The notes beneath the pieces are model-generated. The model searched no databases, was not told where the DNA came from, and saw only the letters and a list, made by a program, of their open reading frames with translations. A DNA stretch of 39,033 nt from an uncultured Ezakiella sp. Lineage in GTDB: Bacteria > Bacillota > Clostridia > Tissierellales > Peptoniphilaceae. Shown one piece after another: positions 22,925-31,544 of this stretch. The translations under genes and the position numbers were made by a program. Position 1 is the first letter of the stretch. Each line of letters starts with the position of its first letter. The stretch is from the NCBI RefSeq assembly GCF_943913045.1, contig NZ_CALTVH010000013.1:1-39033 (forward strand), given 5' to 3'.

Positions 22925-24127
22925 ATGTACTTTTATGAAAATCTTTCAGATGATTTAATTAGGATTGGTGTAAATGACAGACGGATTTCACGTTTTGAAA
23001 ATATGTATCCAATTCCAAATGGAATCAGCTACAACTCATACTTGATTAAGGGCGAAACCAATACTCTTTTTGATACTGTCGACCCTTGCTTTATTGAACA
23101 ATTTATGGAAAATCTTGAAGGGGCTTTGGCCGGCGAAGATTTGGATTATTTGGTCATCACCCACATGGAACCTGACCATTCAACTGCTATTTCAATCGTT
23201 ATGCAAAAGTATCCAAACTGCAAGATCATTGGAAATGCAAAGACTTTCCAATTTTTAGACCAATTTTTCCACGTAGAGGACAAGGGCAATCGCATTGTCG
23301 TTAAAGACAGCGAAACTATGGACATTGGCACAAGGACACTTACCTTTAAGTTTGCTCCTATGGTCCACTGGCCAGAAGTTATGTTTGTTCAAACTTCAGA
23401 AGGCGAACTCTTTACAGCTGACGCCTTTGGCGTATTTGGCGCAATCGAAGGCCATGTTACAAGCGACCTAACAGATATGAACGAAGAATTTTTCTCAGAA
23501 GCCAGACGCTATTATGTAAATATAGTCGGTAAGTTCGGAAGAAACACTGCTAACATCTTAAAGAAGATTGACCTGGCAGAAGTTAAAATGATTTTACCTC
23601 TTCACGGTCCAGTCCACCGCGACGGCGAAAAGATCAAGGCTTTTGTTGACAAATATCAAAAATGGGCAGCCTATGAGCCAGAAGAAGATGGCGTATGTAT
23701 TGTTTGTGCAACCATGTATGGCAACACCATGCTAGCAGCGGAAGCTCTTGCTCATTATCTGAGCCTAGAAGGCGTTAAGAATATCAAGGTTTACGATGTA
23801 AGCAATACTGATTTTTCATATATAATTTCAGAAGCCCACAGGCTTTCAAACTTGGTAATCACTCCTATAAACTACGACACAGTTCTCTATCCAAAGATGG
23901 ATGCATTCTTGAGAGAACTTGTGCTCACAGGATATTCCGGACGCAACTACTCCACAATTGTTAACGGTTCATGGGGTGGAAGAAGTGAAGCTATGGCTGA
24001 TGAAATCCTAGAAAAATCTAAGATGACAAAGGTTGGCAAGCCAGTTGTATTAACTTCAGCTGCATCCCAAGAAAATATGGAAGAACTGAGGGCCTTGGCC
24101 AAAGAAATTAAAGCTTCTTTTAAATAA
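22925..24127 (+). CDS. Flavodiiron protein (A-type flavoprotein, FprA family)
   Basis: A 400-residue cytoplasmic enzyme that reduces oxygen to water or NO to N2O and so protects anaerobes. The N-terminal beta-lactamase-like domain carries the di-iron ligands: THMEPDHS (His80, Glu82, Asp84, His85), then MVHWPEVM, FTADAFG and LPLHGPVHR. The C-terminal part is a flavodoxin domain with the FMN loop CATMYGNT and GSWGGRS. There is no fused rubredoxin, so a separate donor is needed. AGGAGG precedes the ATG, the gene has its own promoter, and tRNA-Val follows. Confidence 0.93.
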   Translation: MYFYENLSDDLIRIGVNDRRISRFENMYPIPNGISYNSYLIKGETNTLFDTVDPCFIEQFMENLEGALAGEDLDYLVITHMEPDHSTAISIVMQKYPNCKIIGNAKTFQFLDQFFHVEDKGNRIVVKDSETMDIGTRTLTFKFAPMVHWPEVMFVQTSEGELFTADAFGVFGAIEGHVTSDLTDMNEEFFSEARRYYVNIVGKFGRNTANILKKIDLAEVKMILPLHGPVHRDGEKIKAFVDKYQKWAAYEPEEDGVCIVCATMYGNTMLAAEALAHYLSLEGVKNIKVYDVSNTDFSYIISEAHRLSNLVITPINYDTVLYPKMDAFLRELVLTGYSGRNYSTIVNGSWGGRSEAMADEILEKSKMTKVGKPVVLTSAASQENMEELRALAKEIKASFK

Positions 24128-24131
24128 AGGC

Positions 24132-24160
24132 TTGCAAAATTGATGTCTATGTAGTATAAT
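24132..24160 (+). promoter_or_regulatory. Promoter of tRNA-Val
   Basis: TTGCAA, 17-base spacer, TATAAT, ending 17 bases before the tRNA. Confidence 0.8.
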
Positions 24161-24177
24161 ATGACAGTACCCAATGG

Positions 24178-24254
<77 letters not shown>

Positions 24255-24291
24255 TTTTTTTGTGCAAAAATTTAAAAAGGAAAGACCTATT

Positions 24292-24687
24292 ATGAATATT
24301 AATGAAGTTTTTGAGATGTATTTTAACTCTCTGGTAAAAATAAAATACAATACATTTTCGCTGGGCGGCCTAGACAAGGACTTGACCTGTGAATTTGTAG
24401 GGATTTTGGACCGGGCGATTTTAGAATCTTTTAAGCTTGCAAGGGCCGAGGGTTACGATTTGGTCTTTGACTTAAGCAAGATAGACAGCTATTCTGACTA
24501 TCCATACACGGTAACCATGCCACAGACCCGGGAGGAATTTGTGGCAGAAATAATCAGCATGACAGACCACATACTAAGCCATCTAAAAGAGCTGATGATT
24601 CAGCTTAATAAGACTGCAGACATTTTTGTGGTTGGCGCCTTAAACGATCTAGCCATGCAATTTTATAATTTCAAACTGAACTTATAA
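24292..24687 (+). CDS. Hypothetical cytoplasmic protein
   Basis: A 131-residue acidic, mostly helical protein without a signal peptide or long hydrophobic span. I recognise no motif. The ATG at 24292 follows AAGGAAAG at 7 bases and is preferred over a GTG at 24262 that would sit just after the tRNA. The lipoprotein gene follows after 9 bases with its own AAGGAGG, so they are likely one unit, perhaps fed from the tRNA promoter. Confidence 0.7.
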   Translation: MNINEVFEMYFNSLVKIKYNTFSLGGLDKDLTCEFVGILDRAILESFKLARAEGYDLVFDLSKIDSYSDYPYTVTMPQTREEFVAEIISMTDHILSHLKELMIQLNKTADIFVVGALNDLAMQFYNFKLNL

Positions 24688-24696
24688 GGAGGAACA

Positions 24697-25857
24697 ATGA
24701 ATAATTTAAAAAAATTGGCAATTATTTTGGCCTTGTCCATGTCACTTATGACAGCTTGCGCCAAAAAGCCTGGAGAAAAAACTGAAGAAGGCAAGGCTCC
24801 AGTAGAAAATGCAGAAAATACAGAAAAAACCGAAAAGACAGAAGAAAAAGATCAGCCGGTCGAAGATGAAAAACCTGCTGTCCAAGCTGATGAATTAAAA
24901 TTTGCCATGAGAGATTCAACTTTGGATTTATATTCTTTTGATGATGGCAAAAAATATATCAGGCTAGATGAATTTTCAGAATTCCTAGCCCCATCCATCC
25001 ACAGATTTTCTATCAAGGCCAACGACAAGAACAAACGCGTGGCCATGAAGGCGGGCGAGTTTAACCACAACAAAAAGTCCGTTTCTAAGTTGGATCTTAG
25101 CCAAGTGGAATTTGACGAATACGAACTCCGCTTGGACAAGGAAAGCAAGAACTACAATATTGGTTTCTTAAAAGGCTTTTACTTCTTGGAAGTAAACGAC
25201 GCCATGGAATTTTTCGACTTCAAGCTTGAAGGCGACGGCCACGACGAAATCGTCTTTGCTGTGCCTGATACCAAGCAAATGGAAGCCGCCAACAACCGCG
25301 ACTACGATTGGTACGAAGACCAAGCTCATACTGGCGAATACAACGAGGGCAACTGTGGACCAACATCCATGGGTATGGTTTTAAAATGGTTGGATCCAAA
25401 TTCCACAGCCACAGGTGAATCCTGCAGGAACGAAGTGCCAAACGATGGTCAATGGTGGAGCACAAATATAGTTGAAGATTACTTCAAAGCTCACGATATC
25501 CACTATGACGACGTGTTCTACAAGTATCCAGAACTCATTACAGATGAAATCGATAAGGGTAATATCGTTTATGTTTGCGCCATCATGAAGGAAATTAAGG
25601 AAAACACAAAGCCTGAATCCAATAAATTTGGCAGATTCTACGGCTTTGACGGTGGCCACTTCTTCCTCATCAAGGGCTACAAGGTCATAGACGGTGAACT
25701 TTACTTTGAAGTTTACGATCCAAATGGCTGGGATAAATATTATCCTGATACCAACGAGCCAATGGGCAAGGACAGATTGTATGCAGCTCGCGAAGTTGAC
25801 CAAGCTATCAAAAACTGGTATATGACAGTTTTCTCTGTCTACCCAGCTGGAAAATAA
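24697..25857 (+). CDS. Lipoprotein with a C39-like cysteine peptidase domain
   Basis: A 386-residue surface lipoprotein: signal ending LMTAC (Cys21), then a Glu/Lys-rich linker (about 25-62), a beta-rich middle domain and a C-terminal papain-like C39_2-type domain. The likely triad is Cys220 in EGNCGPTSMGM, His321 in GGHFFLIKGY and Asp341 in EVYDPNGW. It probably cuts or binds peptides outside the membrane. The cytoplasmic protein at 12331-12903 has the same triad order but little other resemblance. A strong terminator follows. Confidence 0.8.
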   Translation: MNNLKKLAIILALSMSLMTACAKKPGEKTEEGKAPVENAENTEKTEKTEEKDQPVEDEKPAVQADELKFAMRDSTLDLYSFDDGKKYIRLDEFSEFLAPSIHRFSIKANDKNKRVAMKAGEFNHNKKSVSKLDLSQVEFDEYELRLDKESKNYNIGFLKGFYFLEVNDAMEFFDFKLEGDGHDEIVFAVPDTKQMEAANNRDYDWYEDQAHTGEYNEGNCGPTSMGMVLKWLDPNSTATGESCRNEVPNDGQWWSTNIVEDYFKAHDIHYDDVFYKYPELITDEIDKGNIVYVCAIMKEIKENTKPESNKFGRFYGFDGGHFFLIKGYKVIDGELYFEVYDPNGWDKYYPDTNEPMGKDRLYAAREVDQAIKNWYMTVFSVYPAGK

Positions 25858-25883
25858 AATATATAAGCTATATAATAAGAAAG

Positions 25884-25910
25884 ATCCAGGTTTTTTGACC
25901 TGGATTTTTT
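25884..25910 (+). terminator. Rho-independent terminator
   Basis: ATCCAGGT / ACCTGGAT followed by TTTTTT. Confidence 0.88.
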
Positions 25911-25913
25911 GTA

Positions 25914-25942
25914 TTGACAATTAATTTTTTTATACATATAAT
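25914..25942 (+). promoter_or_regulatory. Consensus sigma-A promoter of the thioredoxin-ferredoxin operon
   Basis: TTGACA, 17-base spacer, TATAAT: both boxes perfect. The leader is about 200 bases before the lipoprotein start, AT-rich, with imperfect repeats of ATTTCATA near 26046-26062. I recognise no riboswitch in it. Confidence 0.85.
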
Positions 25943-26098
25943 GCAGGTAGACACATAAGGCTTAACCAAGTGGGCAATTGTCAGAAAATATTATAGTTTG
26001 GACCTAGAAAAATAAATTTTTAAAAATAAAAAAATATTTTTTTAATTTCATATTCATTTCATAATTCTTTAGTATCATATGTTTTGTAGGGAGGAGAT

Positions 26099-26161
26099 AT
26101 GATTTCCGACCGAGAATTTGAAAATGAAAAAATATTAGGAGGAAAAAATTATGAGAAATAA
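26099..26161 (+). CDS. Short upstream ORF (20 codons) overlapping the TlpA-like gene
   Basis: Reads MISDREFENEKILGGKNYEK. GGGAGGAGAT lies directly before its ATG. The ribosome site of the next gene (AGGAGG, 26137-26142) is inside it, and its stop (TAA 26159-26161) lies 8-10 bases past the next start (26151). Ribosomes that finish it would end next to the downstream start, so it may couple or limit translation. Whether the peptide matters is unknown. Confidence 0.5.
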   Translation: MISDREFENEKILGGKNYEK

Positions 26162-27347
26162 TATTTTAAAAATGATAAGCGTACTGCTTATACTTACAAT
26201 GGCCTTAAGTGCTGTCGCATGCAATAAGGCTGACAAGGCAAAAACAAATGACATGCCAATGATCGAAGACGGCAAGGGCCTAGAAGAAGGCACAGAATCA
26301 GTAAGCGCTGAAGAAGCTGGGATGAGTGATCCTACAAAGGATGCCCCATCAGCAACTTTTAGACCGGCTGATTACACAATTCAAACTAAAGACGAATACG
26401 TCTACGAATTTATGGGTCTAAAGTTTAAGCTGACCGATGAATTTAAAAAAGCTATGATGAGTAAAGAAGTCGCTATGCTGGACGACCAAAGTCCTTTGGA
26501 CCAAGACTTAAAATACGCCATGCTAACTTTTGACAGGCTGACTGAAGAACAAAGAAATGCAGAAGTTCCTCAAATGGGCGACGGTTTTATGAACTGGATC
26601 CAAAGCCTAGAAAGACTGGGAACCCTTTCAATGTTTAAAAAAGGCACTAGCCAAGAAGAAATTTCCCAAATCACCAAGGCTGATAAACACGAATTGATCG
26701 GCACAAGCAAGGATGGTGAATACGAATACTACCTATCCACAAATGAAAAGACAGATGACGAAATCCTCAAGGAATTCAAAAATACAGAAGTTCAAGTAAT
26801 CGATAAAAAAGACCGCCCAGAAAATGGATTTGTCTTAGCAGAAAAATCAGACCTCCAAGGCGATCAAATTTTGGACAACAGCTCTGTAAAGGATTTAAAA
26901 AACCTAAAGACCAAGGATATTAATGGCAAGGACTTTGATATCGAAGACTTTGGCGACTACGAGCTTACAATGGTTAACGTATTTGCAACATGGTGCACAG
27001 CTTGTGTTAAGGAAATCCCTGACATAGAAAAGGTTTATGAAGAAATGAAAGACAAGGGAATAAATATCGTTGGTGTTGTAACAGACACAGTTGACGATAG
27101 GGGAGAAAATGCAGAAGCCATTGAAAAATCAAAATTAATTCAAGAAAAGACCAAGGCTTCTTACCCATTCTTGATGCCAGACAAGACCAATTTCAACGGC
27201 AGATTAAACGGCATCCAAGCCCTACCTGAAACTTTCTTTGTCGACAAGGAAGGCAATATCGTTGGCGAAACTTATTCAGGCTCCAGAACTGCTGAAGGCT
27301 GGAAGAAAGTTATCGAAGACGAGCTAGCAAAAATTAGGAATAAATAA
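26151..27347 (+). CDS. Thioredoxin-fold lipoprotein (TlpA/ResA-like)
   Basis: A 398-residue lipoprotein with lipobox SAVAC (Cys24). An N-terminal domain of about 200 residues, not recognised, precedes a TlpA-like thioredoxin domain starting near residue 255: MVNVFATWCTACVKEIPDIE holds the WCxxC active site, and GIQALPETFFVDKEGNIV holds the cis-proline. It would reduce or rearrange disulfides, or serve a peroxide or methionine-sulfoxide reductase, outside the membrane. The following CXXC peptide and membrane ferredoxin are its likely electron source. Confidence 0.87.
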   Translation: MRNNILKMISVLLILTMALSAVACNKADKAKTNDMPMIEDGKGLEEGTESVSAEEAGMSDPTKDAPSATFRPADYTIQTKDEYVYEFMGLKFKLTDEFKKAMMSKEVAMLDDQSPLDQDLKYAMLTFDRLTEEQRNAEVPQMGDGFMNWIQSLERLGTLSMFKKGTSQEEISQITKADKHELIGTSKDGEYEYYLSTNEKTDDEILKEFKNTEVQVIDKKDRPENGFVLAEKSDLQGDQILDNSSVKDLKNLKTKDINGKDFDIEDFGDYELTMVNVFATWCTACVKEIPDIEKVYEEMKDKGINIVGVVTDTVDDRGENAEAIEKSKLIQEKTKASYPFLMPDKTNFNGRLNGIQALPETFFVDKEGNIVGETYSGSRTAEGWKKVIEDELAKIRNK

Positions 27348-27359
27348 GGACATATTATA

Positions 27360-27512
27360 ATGAAAGAAAAGATTTTAAACAGCCGGGCCCTACCCTGGGC
27401 CCTGGTCGTTTTATCTGCAGCCATGATTTTTTATGGCACACAAAACGGCGAGGTCAGGGTGGTCCTTGAAAAGGCTATCAGAATTTGCATGGAGTGTATA
27501 GGAATTGGCTAG
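27360..27512 (+). CDS. CXXC motif-containing small membrane protein (CD1871A-type)
   Basis: A 50-residue protein with one membrane span (about residues 10-26) and the C-terminal end ICMECIGIG with a CxxC pair. The end matches the pattern of the CD1871A family, small proteins found between TlpA-like lipoproteins and membrane ferredoxins. AAGGA lies 9 bases before the ATG. It may hand electrons or disulfides across the membrane face; that is inferred from context. Its stop falls within the start of the next gene. Confidence 0.75.
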   Translation: MKEKILNSRALPWALVVLSAAMIFYGTQNGEVRVVLEKAIRICMECIGIG

Positions 27513-28389
27513 ATTTATGAATATATTTAAAGTTGGTAAGGCCAAGTTTTATTTGGCAATGGACTGGGTCAGGCACTTCCTACAGGCTTCATGGTTTTTA
27601 CTTACAAACTCTTACTTCCAGGGTTACAAGACAGGAAAGATTTACGGAGGAGAATGGAAGAAGCTTTGCGTGCCGGGCATGAACTGCTATTCTTGCCCAG
27701 GTGCCAAGGGCTCTTGCCCTATTGGGGCTCTTCAAGCGGTTTTGGGCAATTCAAATTATAAGTTTTCATTTTATGTAGTGGGCTTTATATTTTTTATTGG
27801 GGCTCTTATCGGCCGCTTTGTGTGCGGATATCTTTGCCCATTTGGACTGTTCCAAGACCTCTTGCACAAGATTCCATTTTTCAAAAAGATCGATACTTTT
27901 AAATTCGACAAGCATTTGAGAAAGCTCAAGTATTTTATACTGGCAATTTTTGTTATAATATTACCAATGTTTGTGGTGGATATTTTGGGCCAAGGGTCAC
28001 CATTTTTCTGCAAGCTAATTTGCCCGGTGGGTATGCTTGAAGGCGGGATTCCTCTGGTACTTTTGAACAAGACCATGAGAGGGGCCATTGGATTTTTGTA
28101 TTATTGGAAGGGACTCATTTTAGCCCTTACAATCTTGTTATCAATTATAATTTATAGACCTTTCTGCAAGTACATCTGCCCACTTGGAGCCCTGTATTCG
28201 ATTTTTAATCCGATTTCGGTTTTTCGTTACAGATTAGACCATCACAAGTGCATTAATTGCGGCAGGTGCAAGAAGGTTTGCCAGATGAATATAGACCCAG
28301 TTCAAAACTGCAATCATTTGGAATGTATTAGGTGCGGTAGGTGTAAGAATGCTTGCCCGGTGGACGCAATATCCTTTGGGAGAAAATAA
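27505..28389 (+). CDS. Membrane-bound 4Fe-4S protein (NapH/YccM-like)
   Basis: A 294-residue membrane protein with about four or five spans, extra cysteine motifs (CGYLCPFGLF and CKYICPLGALYS, both CxxxCP, plus CKLICPVG) and a C-terminal pair of ferredoxin motifs, CINCGRCKKVCQMN and CIRCGRCKNACPVDAI. Such proteins move electrons from cytoplasmic ferredoxin to acceptors outside. TTG 27505 has GGAG at good distance and overlaps the CXXC gene; ATG 27517 is the other choice. A family A hairpin element starts at its stop codon. Confidence 0.87.
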   Translation: MARFMNIFKVGKAKFYLAMDWVRHFLQASWFLLTNSYFQGYKTGKIYGGEWKKLCVPGMNCYSCPGAKGSCPIGALQAVLGNSNYKFSFYVVGFIFFIGALIGRFVCGYLCPFGLFQDLLHKIPFFKKIDTFKFDKHLRKLKYFILAIFVIILPMFVVDILGQGSPFFCKLICPVGMLEGGIPLVLLNKTMRGAIGFLYYWKGLILALTILLSIIIYRPFCKYICPLGALYSIFNPISVFRYRLDHHKCINCGRCKKVCQMNIDPVQNCNHLECIRCGRCKNACPVDAISFGRK

Positions 28390-28514
28390 ATTTAGGGTCT
28401 AAATCGCGACATTCTCGTGAAAAAATTTTTTAGTCCTCGATGTACACTCAAGTACACCTGCGTCCTAAAAAATTTATTTCACTTCGAATCTCATCGATTT
28501 ATCCTCCTAAATTT
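28388..28514. repeat. Hairpin element family A, copy 3 (about 127 bp)
   Basis: AAATTTAGG (28388-28396) pairs with CCTAAATTT (28506-28514). Pairing goes on inwards (AATTTTTTAG with CTAAAAAATT) to GTACACT/AGTACAC at the tip. It begins on the last bases of the stop codon. The 5' third (CGCGACATTCTCGTGAAAA) is shared with the family B copies at 31127 and 37373. The rest of the gap to 28578 holds only the ribosome site of the next gene. Confidence 0.75.
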
Positions 28515-28578
28515 CGGTGCTTAAAGGTGATGAGTAGGGAAAAAGCTTTAAAAAATTAGTGGTTAAAAAGGAGATTTT

Positions 28579-29232
28579 ATGCGAGTGTTAATTGTTGAAG
28601 ATGATCAGGTCATCAGAGAAGGTATAAGTGAATACCTCAAGGCTTTTAATTACCAAACCGTGGAAGCAAAGGACGGCAGGGAGGCCTTGGAGAAATTTGA
28701 TTCTGATATAAAACTAATAATTTTGGATATACAAATCCCCTATATAAATGGCCTGGAGGTTTTGAGGAGGGTCAGGGAAAAAAGTGACCTGCCAGTTTTG
28801 ATTTTGACTGCTTTTTCCGATGAAGAATACAAGATCGACGCCTTTACAAACCTGGCTGATGGCTACATCGAAAAGCCTTTTTCCCTGCCTGTCTTGAAGG
28901 CTCGGGTCGATTCCCTTATCAAAAAGCACTATGGGCAAAGGGATACTTTTAAGTACAAGGATACCGAGGTCGACTTCACATCTTACACTGCAAGAATTAA
29001 TGGCGAGGACGTAAACGCCAACCCCAAGGAGCTGGAGATTTTAAAATATCTCCTGGAAAACGAGGGTCGGGTCCTAAGTCGCATGCAGATTATAGACGCT
29101 GTGTGGAAAGAATCCGACGAAATCCCCTACGACAGGGTAATTGACGTCTACATCAAAGAAATCAGAAAGAAACTGGATTTAGATTGTATATCCACAGTTA
29201 GAAATGTGGGCTACAAGTTGGAGAGAAAATGA
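28579..29232 (+). CDS. OmpR-family response regulator
   Basis: A 217-residue two-domain regulator. The receiver has the acidic pair EDD at the start, phospho-acceptor Asp in LIILDIQIPYINGLEVL, LTAF and the Lys in YIEKPFSL. The C-terminal winged helix ends YDRVIDVYIKEIRKKL ... ISTVRNVGYKLE. AAGGAG precedes the ATG. It overlaps the kinase gene by 4 bases (ATGA), so the two form a cognate pair. Its position after the redox operon suggests, but does not prove, that it controls it. Confidence 0.94.
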   Translation: MRVLIVEDDQVIREGISEYLKAFNYQTVEAKDGREALEKFDSDIKLIILDIQIPYINGLEVLRRVREKSDLPVLILTAFSDEEYKIDAFTNLADGYIEKPFSLPVLKARVDSLIKKHYGQRDTFKYKDTEVDFTSYTARINGEDVNANPKELEILKYLLENEGRVLSRMQIIDAVWKESDEIPYDRVIDVYIKEIRKKLDLDCISTVRNVGYKLERK

Positions 29233-30545
29233 AAAACTTAAAAATATTTCCAAAAATGTTCATACAAATATTTTCTGTTCTGGCCCTGGTAGTCCTCTTG
29301 GTCCACTTTTTGGTGTTTTTAATCTTTCCAAAAACCTATTTGGAAAAACGCAAAAACGAAGTGCGGACTATTGCAGACCAGATGGCTGAAAGTTTGGATG
29401 GCAAGGACATGGCCGAGGTAGAGGAGATTATCGACCTTTACTCCAGGTCCAGCGAGGTCAAGGCCCATATAATAGAGGCCATGGCGGACGATGCAATCAA
29501 AATCGAAGGCAATGTAATGATCGATATGAATTCGGACACTAATTCTCTTATTGTTGAAGAGCGTGCAATAAAATTGGACGATGGAGAGGACCTTTTCCTT
29601 CAATTTATTTCAACGGCCGATGTCAAAAAAGAGGCCAAGGACCTGAGCCTAAAATTTTTGCCTTATACATTACTACTGTCATTTTTATTATCAGTTGTCG
29701 TTTCTCTTGTCTACGCCAAAGTCATAAAAAATAACGTCACTGAGATTAAAAACGTGACCGACAAGATGATGGCCTTGGACAAGGAGGCTATATTAAAAGT
29801 TGACACCAAGGATGAAATTGGCGATTTAAAAGAGCAAATCAACGACTTATACACGACTCTTTTAAAATCCATTGACGATTTGGGAGATAAAAACAAGGAA
29901 ATTATTAAATTAGAAAGACTCAAGTACGACTTCCTAAAAGGATCTTCTCATGAGCTAAAAACCCCTCTAGCTAGCATGAAGATTATCCTAGAAAATATGA
30001 AGTACAATATCGGCAAGTACAAGGATAGGGACACCTATATTGATGAATGTATTGATATAGTGGACGGGCTGACGGCAAATGTTTCGCAGATCCTGTCCGT
30101 CTCCTCCTTGGAAAATTTAAAAAATGATGAGGAAGTCGTAATTGTTAATGACGTCCTGGCAGATGTTTTGAAAAAATACTCTGTCATGGCCAGTCAAAAA
30201 AATATAAAAATTAAAAACAATCTAACAGATGAGAAAATATATATAGGAAAAACCGCCTTAAAAATTATTTTATCGAATTTAGTCTCAAATGCTGTTAAAT
30301 ATACCGACGAAAATGGTATCATAAGTATAGGGGCAAAGGACAATAGCCTTTACATTGAAAACTCCGCTTCAAATCTGGAGACCTTGGATGTAGACAAGCT
30401 TTTTGATATTAACTTTGACCTCAACAAGGAAAACAGCAATGGCCTGGGACTTTATATTGTAAAAAATCTTTTGGACAATTACAAAATCGATTACCAGGTT
30501 AAGAAGGAGGACGGCCGCTTTGTCTTTATGATAAAGCTAGCCTAA
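29229..30545 (+). CDS. Sensor histidine kinase
   Basis: A 438-residue membrane kinase. Two membrane spans (about residues 11-34 and 141-160) enclose an extracytoplasmic sensor of about 105 residues with no recognised domain. A HAMP-like linker follows, then the phospho-acceptor His in SSHELKTPLAS, the N box LVSNAVKYTDE and the G box NGLGLYIVKNLL. Partner of the response regulator just upstream. No cysteine pair is seen in the sensor, so a direct thiol signal is not evident. Confidence 0.93.
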   Translation: MKNLKIFPKMFIQIFSVLALVVLLVHFLVFLIFPKTYLEKRKNEVRTIADQMAESLDGKDMAEVEEIIDLYSRSSEVKAHIIEAMADDAIKIEGNVMIDMNSDTNSLIVEERAIKLDDGEDLFLQFISTADVKKEAKDLSLKFLPYTLLLSFLLSVVVSLVYAKVIKNNVTEIKNVTDKMMALDKEAILKVDTKDEIGDLKEQINDLYTTLLKSIDDLGDKNKEIIKLERLKYDFLKGSSHELKTPLASMKIILENMKYNIGKYKDRDTYIDECIDIVDGLTANVSQILSVSSLENLKNDEEVVIVNDVLADVLKKYSVMASQKNIKIKNNLTDEKIYIGKTALKIILSNLVSNAVKYTDENGIISIGAKDNSLYIENSASNLETLDVDKLFDINFDLNKENSNGLGLYIVKNLLDNYKIDYQVKKEDGRFVFMIKLA

Positions 30546-30567
30546 GATAAATTTTTAAGGAGGACTT

Positions 30568-31125
30568 ATGTATATTTTAGAATTATACCAAGACGGATAC
30601 AGCACAGACCTAGCCGCATTTGAAAGCTTGGAAGAAGGCAGAGATTTTATTTCACAGCTGGACGCGTACGCAAGCGAAGAGGAAGACGGCTTTACCTATG
30701 AATATATAAAATGGAATCTCATTCCAGATTATATGGAAATCGAACACAAGGGCCACATAATCCCCCTCACTCGCTTTATGTTTACAGATGGGGACAGGGT
30801 GGATATTTATTGGAAGGAAATTCCAAATCTCTCCGTCAAAGGCAACGGCATGGTCCCATCAGCTACAAGAGTTGATGCCTATTCCATTAACAATGAGGAC
30901 GTCAAAGAATATATAGAAGCCAGGGAAAAGAATTTTAATAAGACAAAAAAAGCCCTGGAAGAAAAAGGCTATGAAGTGGAAAGGTCCTTCCTGGGATCGG
31001 AAGATGGTGAAGCTATTTTGTATAGGAAAAAGGGAGATGAGGAGTGGCATTTTCTGACCCACATGGATCCAGGATTTGATAAGCTTGAGGACATTGATGA
31101 AATAATAGAAGAAGAACTTAGCTAG
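30568..31125 (+). CDS. Hypothetical acidic protein
   Basis: A 185-residue soluble acidic protein with strong AAGGAGG before the ATG. The second half (EKNFNKTKKALEEKGYEVER, then EWHFLTHMDP) suggests an alpha/beta domain, but I cannot name the family. It is 22 bases after the kinase stop and may belong to the same transcript. A family B repeat starts at its stop codon. Confidence 0.7.
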   Translation: MYILELYQDGYSTDLAAFESLEEGRDFISQLDAYASEEEDGFTYEYIKWNLIPDYMEIEHKGHIIPLTRFMFTDGDRVDIYWKEIPNLSVKGNGMVPSATRVDAYSINNEDVKEYIEAREKNFNKTKKALEEKGYEVERSFLGSEDGEAILYRKKGDEEWHFLTHMDPGFDKLEDIDEIIEEELS

Positions 31126-31126
31126 T

Positions 31127-31272
31127 AAAAATCGCGATATTCTTGTGAAGAAATATACGACGAATGCTCATGCCCACAAGGGGCAATCACACTCGCCGAA
31201 TGTCCACAATAAAGTGGACGCTACATGACTACATGAATATCCGTAGAATATTTACTATAAAAATCCAACGAA
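31127..31272 (+). repeat. Mosaic hairpin element family B, copy 1
   Basis: Shares most bases with 37373-37530, from CGCGATATTCTTGTGAA through ATACGACGAATGCTCATGCC to CCGTAGAATATTTA. Inside are hairpins TGCCC/GGGCA and GTCCAC/GTGGAC (31202-31219, loop AATAAA). The second stem is GTCTGG/CCAGAC in the other copy: three base pairs changed on both sides while flanks stay alike. Its 5' end equals that of family A. Confidence 0.75.
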
Positions 31273-31282
31273 GCGTTGTAGA

Positions 31283-31400
31283 GGCTGACATAATGTCAGC
31301 CATTTTTATTTTCCTACGGATGTTAATCAGAACGTTTGTAGGGTCAACTTTATGTGGACCGAAAAATATCGAATACACCTTGTGTGTATGAGATATTTTT
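31283..31400 (+). terminator. Hairpin series before tpx, terminator-like
   Basis: GGCTGAC/GTCAGCC (31283-31301) followed by ATTTTTATTTT; GGTCAAC/GTGGACC (31342-31360); and a long hairpin AAAAATATC/GATATTTTT (31362-31370 with 31392-31400) with inner ATACAC/GTGTAT. The first and last can stop plus-strand transcripts. A TATAAT at 31468-31473 then probably serves tpx. Confidence 0.6.
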
Positions 31401-31544
31401 GATAATTACTCACTTGAGCTTTTGATCAAGAAACTCTTCCTTTAATTTATTTTTTCTTTCAATTGGGTATAATAAAAATAGATAAGTTAAGGGGGCTTGG
31501 ATTTTATATTCAAGCTTAGAGAAATTTTTATAAAGGAGTATATT

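Noticed and set aside
31164..31391. ORF starting MLMPTRGN, similar to one at 37420-37620
   Set aside because: The likeness is fully explained by the family B repeat. There is no ribosome site, and differences between copies keep hairpin pairing instead of codons.
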